From Asticcacaulis excentricus (GTDB taxonomy: Bacteria > Pseudomonadota > Alphaproteobacteria > Caulobacterales > Caulobacteraceae): 64,000 nucleotides of DNA. The notes beneath the pieces are model-generated. The model ran no database searches. It saw nothing but the letters and a program-made list of their open reading frames with translations, and was not told where the DNA came from. Shown piece by piece: positions 17,586 to 26,117 of the stretch. The stretch covers positions 496,001 to 560,000 of the forward strand of contig NZ_AP018827.1 of assembly GCF_003966695.1 (NCBI RefSeq), given 5' to 3'. Each line of letters begins with the position of its first letter. The first letter of the stretch is position 1. The translations under genes and the position numbers were made by a program.

Positions 17586-20500
17586 TTGCCGCGTATATTT
17601 GATAATATTGATAAAACCCTTCTGCCAGAATTAAAGAATATTCTGGATGTTTCCAATCGCGCCGATTTTTGTGTTGGATATTTCAACTTGCGTGGTTGGC
17701 GTCAAATTGACGATAAAATCGAAACATGGTCTGGGCAAGGCGGTAATGCGTGCCGATTACTCGTAGGTATGCATCAGTCACCCGAGAGAGGGCTTCGCGA
17801 GAAACTTACAGCCGCCATACATGATGATGGCATCGATAACGCGCGCGTTCTTGAGCTAAAAAAGGGACTTGCAGAGGAGTTTAGGGCACAACTGGCTCTC
17901 GGAACTCCAACCAACGCCGACGAGGCAGGTCTACGACGTCTCGCCCGCCAGATTCGGGCTAAGAAAGTCGTTGTTAAGCTATTTCTTAGGCACCCTCTTC
18001 ATGCAAAGCTATATCTCCTTCATAGACCCGACCCCGTGAACCCTAAAGTCGGATTTGTCGGCAGCAGCAACTTGACTTTCGCTGGCTTGGCGTTTCAGGG
18101 GGAGCTGAATGTCGATGTAATGGATCATGATGCCTGTGACAAATTGGCGACGTGGTTCGAGGCGCGGTGGAATGACCGCTGGTGCATTGATATATCGGAT
18201 GAACTTGCCACAATCATTGAGGAGAGCTGGGCTGGCGAAGCATTGGTTCCGCCCTACCATGTCTATCTCAAGATTGCCTATCATCTCGCCCAAGAGGCAC
18301 GACTTGGGCAATCGGAGTTCAGGATACCTGCCATTTTTGGCGATAAACTATTTGATTTTCAAACCAGCGCCGTAAAGGTTGCGGCCCATCATCTAAACAA
18401 GCGCGGCGGCGTCGTGATTGGCGACGTGGTCGGTTTGGGCAAGTCGATCATGGCATCGGCGCTACTAAAGATACTCGAAGACAGCGATGGCCGTAGCCTT
18501 ATAATTTGCCCTAAAAACCTTGTCGAAATGTGGGATGATTATGTCGAAACCTACAATCTTTCTGCCAAAATAGTCTCGCTTTCCCGCGTGGAAAGCGAAC
18601 TACCGGAACTTCGCCGCTATCGAACAGTTCTGATCGATGAAAGCCATAACCTGCGCAATCGCGAGGGTAAGCGTTACAAGGTAATTGAGGATTACATTCG
18701 CTCCAATGATAGCCAGTGTATCCTGCTATCCGCTACTCCATACAACAAATCGTTCATCGACCTTTCCTCCCAACTTCGACTTTTTATCGAAGATGATCAG
18801 GATATTGGCATCCGACCGGAAGCGATGATACGCGCTATCGGTGGTGAAACCGAATTCGTCCGCAAACACCAATGCGCGGTACGCTCAATTCCGGCCTTTG
18901 AAAAAAGTGACCAGACTGATGATTGGCGAGAGCTGATGCGCCTCTATATGATCCGCCGAACACGCGGCTTCATACTTCAGAACTACGCCCAGACGGATGA
19001 CGTCAGCGGGCGAAAATTCATCACCTTCTCCGATGGCCGCCGTTCGTATTTTCCTGTGCGTCAGCCTAAATCTGTCAAGTTCGCAATCAATGACTCCGAC
19101 CCCAATGACCCATACGCGAAAGCCTATTCCGATGCAGTGGTGTCGGCAGTGGATGGGCTCAAGTTACCGCGCTACGGGCTTGCCAATTACCTGAACCCAG
19201 ACCCTGCACATCCTCCGACCCCCGCTGAAGATGCAATCATGGACGGGCTCGGGCGTGCCGGAGTCCGGCTAATGGGCTTTTGCAAAACCAATCTGTTCAA
19301 GCGGCTTGAAAGTGGTGGTCCGGCGTTCATTCAGTCGCTGCAACGCCACATAATGCGCAATCTTGTCTTTCTTCACGCGCTAGAAAATGAATTGCCCGTG
19401 CCAATTGGAACCCAAGACGCAGAGTTGCTCGACGTATCGGACGAGGACGCAGATTCCGAGGCTGCCGATACGCTGTTTGCCAACGGTGAATATGGCGAAG
19501 AAGGAGTAGAAGCAGAGCCGACATTCGACGAGTTGGAAAAATTGCGTGAGCAGGCCGCTCTGATCTACGGCGTTTATAGCAATGCAAAGAAGCGTCGCTT
19601 CAAATGGCTGAAAGCCTCACTCTTTAAAGGGAGTTTGCAAACCGCCTTGCGAGCAGATATCGACGCCCTGCGCGAGGTGTTGCGTGTTTGTGGGACCTGG
19701 GACGAAGCTCGCGACAGCAAGTTAAAGGCATTGATCGACCTCGTCCGCGTAGATCACCCAACCGGCAAGTTTCTGATATTCACCCAATTCGCTGACACTG
19801 CGCGCTATCTTGAGGCCGCACTGCGGAAGGCTGGAGTTACAGCCGTTTCCGCAGTCACCGGACAGTCCGAAAACCCTACTCGCCTTGCATGGCGATTTAG
19901 TCCCAGGTCAAACAAAAAGGAAAAGGTCGCAGAGGCAGAGGGGGAATTGCGCGTGCTTATTGCCACCGATGTGTTGTCCGAAGGCCAGAACCTTCAAGAT
20001 TGCGCAACTATCGTCAATTTTGACCTGCCCTGGGCGATCATCCGCTTAATCCAACGTGCGGGCCGAGTGGACCGAATTGGCCAACAGGCCGACACTATCA
20101 ATTGCTACTCGTTCCTTCCGGCCGATGGTGTTGAACGGATCATCCGACTTCGCGCACGCGTCCGTGAGCGCTTGAGGGAAAATCAGGAAGTTGTAGGTTC
20201 GGATGAGGCGTTCTTTGAGGATGATAGCAAGGAGAACCCGATCCAAGACCTTTACAGCGAAAAATCAGGTGTACTCGACGGTGACGACGATGGCGAAGTC
20301 GATCTAGCATCTTATGCGTTTCAGATTTGGCAAAACGCGATTACCGCAGACCCCAAGCTGAAGAAGTTGGTCGAGGATTTGCCCGATGTGGTTTTCGCGA
20401 CCAAGGCCGTGCCGCCGGTTGCCGACGCAAAAGAGGGCGCGCTAGTTTACATTCGCACCCCTGATGATAATGACTCACTTGCTTGTATGAGCCGAGAAGG

Positions 20501-20975
20501 TGAGATTTTGACCCAATCGCCGCTTGCCATCCTGCGGGCCGCCGAATGTTTGCCCGACGAGCCGCCGCTGGAACGCTCCGATTTTCACCATGAAATCGTG
20601 CGCAAGGGTGTCGAGCACTTGATGCAGGAAGAGCGCACCACTCATGGCGCACTTGGGCGCCCGTCCGGCGCGCGATTCAAGACGTATGATCGCCTCAAGC
20701 GGTTTCTTGAGCAACAGGGCAATGAACGCAACCTGTTTTTCACCGATCATTTCGTGCGCGATGTCGAAAAGGCCATGGGCGACATTTACGAATATCCAAT
20801 GTTCCAATCGACTATCGACACTTTGAATCGGCACTTAAAATCCGGGATCAACGATCAAAAGCTTGCAGAAATGGTGGTGGCTCTCCGCGAGGACGGGAGG
20901 CTCTGCATGAAGCAAGACAAGGACGAGGCGTCCAGTGAACTTCGAATTATCTGCTCAATGGGCTTGAAGGGTTGA
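17586..20975 (+). CDS. PLD-nuclease/SNF2-type helicase defence protein
   Basis: 1129 residues starting at TTG 17586; no good ATG or GTG lies nearby and the first residues PRIFDNIDKTLLPEL look native. Residues 20 to 200 form a phospholipase-D-like domain with HAKLYLLH near 139 and VGFVGSSNLTFAG after it, giving a single HxK...SSN site. From about 250 there is a superfamily 2 helicase: Walker A GDVVGLGKSI near 279, DESHNL near 351, LLSATPYN, and the C-terminal lobe with QRAGRVDRIGQ near 821. PLD-helicase fusions occur in phage-defence loci next to methylases, where the helicase probably scans DNA and the PLD site cuts it. It overlaps or abuts the methylase gene, so they form one operon. Confidence 0.85.
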   Translation: MPRIFDNIDKTLLPELKNILDVSNRADFCVGYFNLRGWRQIDDKIETWSGQGGNACRLLVGMHQSPERGLREKLTAAIHDDGIDNARVLELKKGLAEEFRAQLALGTPTNADEAGLRRLARQIRAKKVVVKLFLRHPLHAKLYLLHRPDPVNPKVGFVGSSNLTFAGLAFQGELNVDVMDHDACDKLATWFEARWNDRWCIDISDELATIIEESWAGEALVPPYHVYLKIAYHLAQEARLGQSEFRIPAIFGDKLFDFQTSAVKVAAHHLNKRGGVVIGDVVGLGKSIMASALLKILEDSDGRSLIICPKNLVEMWDDYVETYNLSAKIVSLSRVESELPELRRYRTVLIDESHNLRNREGKRYKVIEDYIRSNDSQCILLSATPYNKSFIDLSSQLRLFIEDDQDIGIRPEAMIRAIGGETEFVRKHQCAVRSIPAFEKSDQTDDWRELMRLYMIRRTRGFILQNYAQTDDVSGRKFITFSDGRRSYFPVRQPKSVKFAINDSDPNDPYAKAYSDAVVSAVDGLKLPRYGLANYLNPDPAHPPTPAEDAIMDGLGRAGVRLMGFCKTNLFKRLESGGPAFIQSLQRHIMRNLVFLHALENELPVPIGTQDAELLDVSDEDADSEAADTLFANGEYGEEGVEAEPTFDELEKLREQAALIYGVYSNAKKRRFKWLKASLFKGSLQTALRADIDALREVLRVCGTWDEARDSKLKALIDLVRVDHPTGKFLIFTQFADTARYLEAALRKAGVTAVSAVTGQSENPTRLAWRFSPRSNKKEKVAEAEGELRVLIATDVLSEGQNLQDCATIVNFDLPWAIIRLIQRAGRVDRIGQQADTINCYSFLPADGVERIIRLRARVRERLRENQEVVGSDEAFFEDDSKENPIQDLYSEKSGVLDGDDDGEVDLASYAFQIWQNAITADPKLKKLVEDLPDVVFATKAVPPVADAKEGALVYIRTPDDNDSLACMSREGEILTQSPLAILRAAECLPDEPPLERSDFHHEIVRKGVEHLMQEERTTHGALGRPSGARFKTYDRLKRFLEQQGNERNLFFTDHFVRDVEKAMGDIYEYPMFQSTIDTLNRHLKSGINDQKLAEMVVALREDGRLCMKQDKDEASSELRIICSMGLKG

Positions 20976-20977
20976 AC

Positions 20978-23900
20978 ATGGTAATCGACAGGCCCCGCGC
21001 CACCATCCATCTCAAAGCTTTCGACTTCGCAAAGTTGTTCATCGAAGAACTGGGCTGGGATCGCCCGTCATCCCGGCAGCCAGAAATGGTCGAGGCTGAA
21101 GGTCTCCAATTCGCTCTCGCCCCTGTGGCAGACAAACGTGGTGTTCGCATTTTCCATTGCCCCGCCATACCCGAGCGCAACACCCGCCAGCGCATTGAGC
21201 GCGAGATCACGAAGCGCGCCTACGAACACCTGATCATTTTCACCGACCCGGCGAAGACCAAACAAGTCTGGCAGTGGGTGGCCCGTGAAAAGGGCAGGCC
21301 AGCGGCGTTCCGCGAACATACCTGGCTTTCAAGCAGTGCACCCGATGCGCTGATCCAGAAGCTGGATCACATCGCCTTTGCTCTCAGTGACGAAGAGGGT
21401 CTAACCCTTGCCGGGACCACGCGGAAGCTCGCCGACGCATTTAATCGCGAAACAATCACAAAGCGGTTTTACGAAGCCTTCAAGAAGCAGCACGACCAGT
21501 TCCTTGGCTTCATCGATGGGTTGGGCAGTGTTTCAGACCGGCAGTGGTATGCATCGCTGATGCTCAACCGCTTGATGTTCGTCTATTTCATTCAGAAAAA
21601 ACGGTTTCTGGACGGCGATATCGACTATCTGAAAAACCGCTTGGCACAGGTTCGCGCGGCCAAGGGCACCGACCAGTTCCACAGCTTCTACCGAGCGTTC
21701 CTGCTCAAGCTGTTCCATGGTGGCTTGGCAACCGCTGTTCATTCACGCGATCCGGAAACGGCCAAATTGCTGGGCACCATCCCCTATCTCAACGGCGGGC
21801 TATTCGAACCCCACGCGCTGGAGGCCGATGGCAACACTATCCAGATTGCCGATGCGGCATTCGAAGGCGTGTTCAACTTCTTCGATCAGTATGAATGGAC
21901 CCTCGACACCCGTCCCATCGAACAGGCCGATGGCAAGGAGATCAACCCGGACGTTCTGGGCCATATCTTCGAAAAATACATCAACCAGAAGCAGATGGGG
22001 GCCTACTACACCAAGGAAGACATCACAGATTACATCACCAAAAACACGGTGGTGCCTTGGCTGTTCCAGAACGCCATCTCCAATGACAAAGTGGCGTTTG
22101 AGGCGGGCGGCTATGTCTGGCGGCTTCTGTCTGATAACCCCGATGCCTACATCCACAAGTCAGTCCGGCATGGCACCGACAGTGATCTTCCGGCAAACAT
22201 CGCGGCGGGCATCGATGATGTTACGCAGCGCATGGATTGGAACAAGACCGCACCGCGCGAATACGGCCTGCCCACAGAAATCTGGCGTGAAGTTGTCGTG
22301 CGCCGCGGACGCTATGAATCCATCCGCGCCAAGGCCGCTGGCGGAGAGATCACGCGGATTGAGGATTTCATCACCCACAATCTGGATATCCGGCAGTTCG
22401 CCCGCGACGTGATCCAGTATGCCGAAAGCCCAGATCTGGTGCGGGCATTCTGGAAAGGCATTTCGTCGATCAAGATTCTGGACCCCGCCTGCGGTTCAGG
22501 CGCGTTCCTATTTGCCGCGCTTAATATTCAGTATGACCTGTATGACGCCTGCCTTGAGCGCATGGAGCAATTCGTTGCCTCTGCACCTGATAGCGGCGGC
22601 GGACGTGGGCAGGTCTATTCTGATTTCCGCACGGTTCTGGCGCAGGTGGCGCAGCACCCTAATCGCGACTATTTCATCTACAAATCGATTATTATCGCCA
22701 ATCTTTATGGCGTTGATATCATGGATGAGGCGGTCGAGATTTGTAAACTCCGTCTTTTCCTGAAACTGGCCTCGCAGCTTGAAAACCCGGACCAGATCGA
22801 GCCGCTGCCGGACATCGATTTCAACATCAGGGCGGGCAACACCCTAATAGGCTATACCTCCATAGCCGATGTGAAAAAGGCGACCGAGGCCACAGGCTTC
22901 GATTTCGATGATCGCGCCGGGAAAATTGAAGCAGCGGCGCAAGACCTTGATCAGGCATTCCGTTTGTTCCGAGAGCAGCAGACCACGCTGCACGGCGGCA
23001 TCCAGGTCGAGCACAAAACTGAACTGCGCAGGCGGCTTGGAGCACTGGAGAGCCAGCTCGACCGGTTTCTGGCAAAGGATTATGGCGTTGACGTTGGCGA
23101 CGACCTCGCCGCTTCGGCCAAATTCCTGACTTGGAAAGCCAGCCATAAGCCGTTCCATTGGTTGATAGAGTTCTACGGCATCATAGACGACGGTGGCTTT
23201 GATGCAGTCGTTGGCAATCCCCCCTACATCGCTTCGAATAAAGTTGGCTATCTTTCCAAGCTAGAACAGGGGGAGCGCTTTCCAGACATTTATGCTTACA
23301 TCTTATTGCGGGCACAGGATGTGACGGCAAAAGATGGGCGATGCGGAATGATTGTCCCTCTGTCATTAACGTTTAGCGAGGACTTTTCGGGCTTGCGGGA
23401 TAGACTGCGCGGTTCGGCTTGGTATTCATCTTTCGACAATATTCCTGCGGCCGTTTTTACTGGCGTAAGTCAACGATGCACGATCTGGATTTCCAGTCCG
23501 GATGGCACCGATGTTTATGTCGCGCCGATGTATCGATGGCGGTCCGCAGCGCGCCCTCATCTCGTCGATACAATCACATTCACCCAATTGAAAAATTTGA
23601 CGCCCGGAATACGAGGCATTCCGAAGGTAGCATCGACGGGTAGCCTTACGACACTGAATGCAATTTGCGATTTGACACGCAAGCGGAGGCGCGAGATTTT
23701 TGCGAGTGGTCGCGTCGGGGGGGCACGTCTTGGATTTTCTCAAGCTGCCAGAAATTTTGTGTCAGTTTTTCGCCAAGATCCACCTTGCCTCGATGCGAAC
23801 AGTTATCGTCCGATTGCCTCGTCAGAAATTGGGGGTCTGAAACTAGCTTCTGAAGAATTAGCTTATGCATCAAAAGCGGCGCTACTTGGAGAGTTGTATT

Positions 23901-24421
23901 TTTCGTTTTGGCTAAGCCAGGGCGATGGATTTCATGTTACGGTAGGAGTTATAAAAGACTATCTGAATTCACTTGCTTTCGTCGAAGATCAAGTGATTTC
24001 CGACCTGGCCTTATTAGGCTTGGCGATGCACGAACAGCGAGGTTCCGCGCTAGCATTCAAAAAGAACGCGGGAAAGTTTGTAGGAAACTACAATTTTCGC
24101 TCCCTACACGCCCTGACACGGCGCGCCGATCTCATATTGATGCAGGGATTAGGGTTAACCCCACAGGTCTCGTTGGGAACCTTCGACTATGTGCAACGTG
24201 TGCTGGCCACCAACCCTTTCGCAGGGGAAAAGGGCATACCGGATGGACTTCGAGATTCACTTGACGAACTGACCGTGGTCGCTGTGGATCGATCAGACGA
24301 CTTGCGGCGGATCGATAACGGTCTTCGCGACTATTTGAGTATGTCGCAGGCTTCATACGACTTCCTATTGAACCGTGATGTTGTGCTGATCGAGGGCGTA
24401 GACGAGGCCGATGCCGAGTGA
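20978..24421 (+). CDS. Eco57I-type adenine DNA methyltransferase with specificity region
   Basis: 1147 residues from ATG 20978 (GAAGG seven bases upstream); a TTG at 20972 overlaps the helicase stop but is too close to the ribosome site. Adenine-N6 methylase motifs are clear: LDPACGSGAFL near 502 (AdoMet binding), DPAC..GVDIMDEAVEICK after it, and VVGNPPYIAS near 745 (catalytic NPPY). The C-terminal quarter (about 880 to 1040; 23640 to 24100) is visibly more AT-rich than the rest and probably contains the target-recognition domain. I see no PD-(D/E)xK nuclease in the N-terminus, so cutting is probably supplied by the partner helicase-PLD protein. PglX of BREX is of related build, but no brxC or pglZ is present. 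Confidence 0.88.
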   Translation: MVIDRPRATIHLKAFDFAKLFIEELGWDRPSSRQPEMVEAEGLQFALAPVADKRGVRIFHCPAIPERNTRQRIEREITKRAYEHLIIFTDPAKTKQVWQWVAREKGRPAAFREHTWLSSSAPDALIQKLDHIAFALSDEEGLTLAGTTRKLADAFNRETITKRFYEAFKKQHDQFLGFIDGLGSVSDRQWYASLMLNRLMFVYFIQKKRFLDGDIDYLKNRLAQVRAAKGTDQFHSFYRAFLLKLFHGGLATAVHSRDPETAKLLGTIPYLNGGLFEPHALEADGNTIQIADAAFEGVFNFFDQYEWTLDTRPIEQADGKEINPDVLGHIFEKYINQKQMGAYYTKEDITDYITKNTVVPWLFQNAISNDKVAFEAGGYVWRLLSDNPDAYIHKSVRHGTDSDLPANIAAGIDDVTQRMDWNKTAPREYGLPTEIWREVVVRRGRYESIRAKAAGGEITRIEDFITHNLDIRQFARDVIQYAESPDLVRAFWKGISSIKILDPACGSGAFLFAALNIQYDLYDACLERMEQFVASAPDSGGGRGQVYSDFRTVLAQVAQHPNRDYFIYKSIIIANLYGVDIMDEAVEICKLRLFLKLASQLENPDQIEPLPDIDFNIRAGNTLIGYTSIADVKKATEATGFDFDDRAGKIEAAAQDLDQAFRLFREQQTTLHGGIQVEHKTELRRRLGALESQLDRFLAKDYGVDVGDDLAASAKFLTWKASHKPFHWLIEFYGIIDDGGFDAVVGNPPYIASNKVGYLSKLEQGERFPDIYAYILLRAQDVTAKDGRCGMIVPLSLTFSEDFSGLRDRLRGSAWYSSFDNIPAAVFTGVSQRCTIWISSPDGTDVYVAPMYRWRSAARPHLVDTITFTQLKNLTPGIRGIPKVASTGSLTTLNAICDLTRKRRREIFASGRVGGARLGFSQAARNFVSVFRQDPPCLDANSYRPIASSEIGGLKLASEELAYASKAALLGELYFSFWLSQGDGFHVTVGVIKDYLNSLAFVEDQVISDLALLGLAMHEQRGSALAFKKNAGKFVGNYNFRSLHALTRRADLILMQGLGLTPQVSLGTFDYVQRVLATNPFAGEKGIPDGLRDSLDELTVVAVDRSDDLRRIDNGLRDYLSMSQASYDFLLNRDVVLIEGVDEADAE

Positions 24422-24947
24422 TCCGCCCTCCCAGCGCGGCAATGCGGCGTTGCTGGCGGGCCAGCCCATCGCCTTTTTCTGCTCGCAGTCCTGCCCCGGC
24501 GACTTGATTCTTAAAGCGCAGGATTGGGCCAATTCTCGCGGGCCAGATGCCACACCTGTGGTAGGAGGCTTGCAAACAACAGCCGAGCGTAACGTGCTGC
24601 GCGTCTTGTTGCGCGGCGGCACGCCGATCATTCAAGTGCTAGCCTGGGCTCTTAATGAGGCGCTCGTGCCTGCAACACTCCGTAATGCCGAAAACGCAGT
24701 GCGCGCGCTGATCGCTTCCTCATTCACAGTCTCCTTTTGTCAGAACACTGCCCGGAACGCTGACCCGCGCAACCGCTACATCCTAAGTTTCGCCGCCATT
24801 ATTCTGTCCGCCCACGCCTCCCCCGGGGGCAAAGCTGAAACCCTTGCCACTAGGGCGATTGCTCGAAGCATCGCGATAGAAACCCTCAATTCTCCCGCCA
24901 ATACCAACAAAGTGGTTCTATGCGCGTTGATAGGAACGGTGCAATGA
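24411..24947 (+). CDS. SLOG/DprA-like Rossmann protein in the defence operon
   Basis: 178 residues beginning inside the methylase stop region (11-nt overlap) and ending in an ATGA overlap with the next gene. The sequence follows the DprA/Smf (SLOG) nucleotide- or DNA-binding fold: PIAFFCSQSCPGDLILKA, VVGGLQTTAERNVLRVLLRGG, then PRNRYILSFAAIILSAHAS-type strand and GGKAETLATRAIARSIAIETL, paralleling RNR...G...V.VVEA..GS..TA..A of DprA. In defence loci SLOG proteins may bind nucleotide signals or single-stranded DNA. The exact family is not known to me; the fold call is from pattern alignment by eye. Confidence 0.6.
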   Translation: MPSDPPSQRGNAALLAGQPIAFFCSQSCPGDLILKAQDWANSRGPDATPVVGGLQTTAERNVLRVLLRGGTPIIQVLAWALNEALVPATLRNAENAVRALIASSFTVSFCQNTARNADPRNRYILSFAAIILSAHASPGGKAETLATRAIARSIAIETLNSPANTNKVVLCALIGTVQ

Positions 24948-25681
24948 GCGAGAAAGCCGATTTCAACGCAATCCCAGCCGAAATCCTTACTGACATCCGC
25001 AAACGCGCAAAGCTCTTGTGGCCAGATGATCGCGAGTGGCAAGAGGATTTCATCACGCTGGAGGCGAATAGCTACGCGGCGTTTCAAGAAATGGATTTTT
25101 CCAATGCAGCTCTGGTAAAGGACGACATAGTCACCCAAGCAATGGAATATTTCGAAAGCTGGGAAGAGCGGGCATCGCACGTTGAGAGCGAGATAGACGC
25201 TTATGCTCAAATCGCCACGACAGCACCGGACGATATCCCACCGGATGTAATCAGCAAGATGAAGCAGGACATTGCGACCGAAGACGATTGGTTCGCTATG
25301 CAGTTGGACAGCTTGCGCAGGGCCATCGACGGCTATCGCTACGTCCGAGACACCCGTGAAAAGGTCGGGCCGATCCGTGAGTTGCTGGTCCGCATGGAAG
25401 GGATCATCGGAAAGGAATGCTATAACGGCAATATCCAGAACTACAGCTCTTGGGGTGAATGGGATGGCGAAGGTCGCTCGTTCCGCTACCCCGTTACATT
25501 CATCCGTAAAGGAGTTGCAGAGAAATGCCACACCGGTTTCGCCGCTTTGACGCACGAGGAACTTATCACCGGCTACTACAAGTTCGGCGCGAATGAATTG
25601 AGCATTTATCGTGCGCTAATGCAGGTCATCGAGATGTTGGAGTCCGAATACGGATTTGTGCGGCCCGATTCGCGCGGTTGA
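24944..25681 (+). CDS. unrecognised protein of the defence operon
   Basis: 245 residues from ATG 24944 (ATGA overlap with the SLOG gene), which argues for co-translation. It is soluble and acidic, with a helical N-terminal two-thirds (ILTDIRKRAKLLWPDDREWQ, EYFESWEERASHVESEIDAY, DSLRRAIDGYRYVRDTREK) and a short beta-like C-terminal part (NYSSWGEWDGEGRSFRYPV, GFAALTHEELITGYYKFG). I recognise no nuclease, methylase or toxin motif. Genomic coupling suggests it is a subunit or regulator of the restriction-like system. Confidence 0.65.
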   Translation: MSEKADFNAIPAEILTDIRKRAKLLWPDDREWQEDFITLEANSYAAFQEMDFSNAALVKDDIVTQAMEYFESWEERASHVESEIDAYAQIATTAPDDIPPDVISKMKQDIATEDDWFAMQLDSLRRAIDGYRYVRDTREKVGPIRELLVRMEGIIGKECYNGNIQNYSSWGEWDGEGRSFRYPVTFIRKGVAEKCHTGFAALTHEELITGYYKFGANELSIYRALMQVIEMLESEYGFVRPDSRG

Positions 25682-25699
25682 AGGTAAAATGGGGTGGCT

Positions 25700-26108
25700 T
25701 GGGGAAGCGTGGTTCCGGGAATGAGCAAATCGGCCTGTCCAGAGCCTATATAGAATTGCGCCCAGTACCATTTCAATCGGCACGATTGCGCAATTGACAG
25801 CATTAACCTAAATGCGGCGCTCGACTGTTTCGAAAAGAAGACGTGTTCTTTGATCGTTTCCCCGTTCACTGCCACGGTGCGGAAGCCCACCCGCCCGCAT
25901 AACTGCGGAGCCAAACAGGTATACCCTCAAGCTTGGTGCCAGCGTCGTCCTCGCTCACGCATCATTGGACGGAAAACCGCAGCTGGCGTACGAGGCAAAA
26001 TCGCTGGGCCTACCCATCTTTACCTTGCCATCGCCATCCAAGTCTAATCTACTCGCCGTAGGGCTGAAATCTTTTCCGATGAGCGGCAGTAAGAAAGCAA
26101 AGATATAA
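25700..26108 (+). pseudogene. decayed second SLOG/DprA-like gene
   Basis: This stretch holds no intact gene, but pieces in different frames align with the second half of the SLOG protein at 24411. One frame gives SLIVSPFTATVRKPT, parallel to ALIASSFTVSFCQNTA. After a shift of frame around 25885 to 25910 another gives PNRYTLKLGASVVLAHAS, parallel to PRNRYILSFAAIILSAHAS, then GKPQLAYEAKSLGLPIFTL parallel to GKAETLATRAIARSIAIETL, ending at TAA 26108. Further stops (for example TGA near 25795) break the N-terminal part. It looks like a paralogue lost by several indels just before the DUF262 gene. Confidence 0.5.
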
Positions 26109-26117
26109 GGGGGCCGT

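Noticed and set aside
25850-26047. 65-codon frame in the gap before the DUF262 gene
   Set aside because: Only one piece of it resembles the SLOG protein, and it switches frame; better explained as part of a decayed gene than as an intact small gene.
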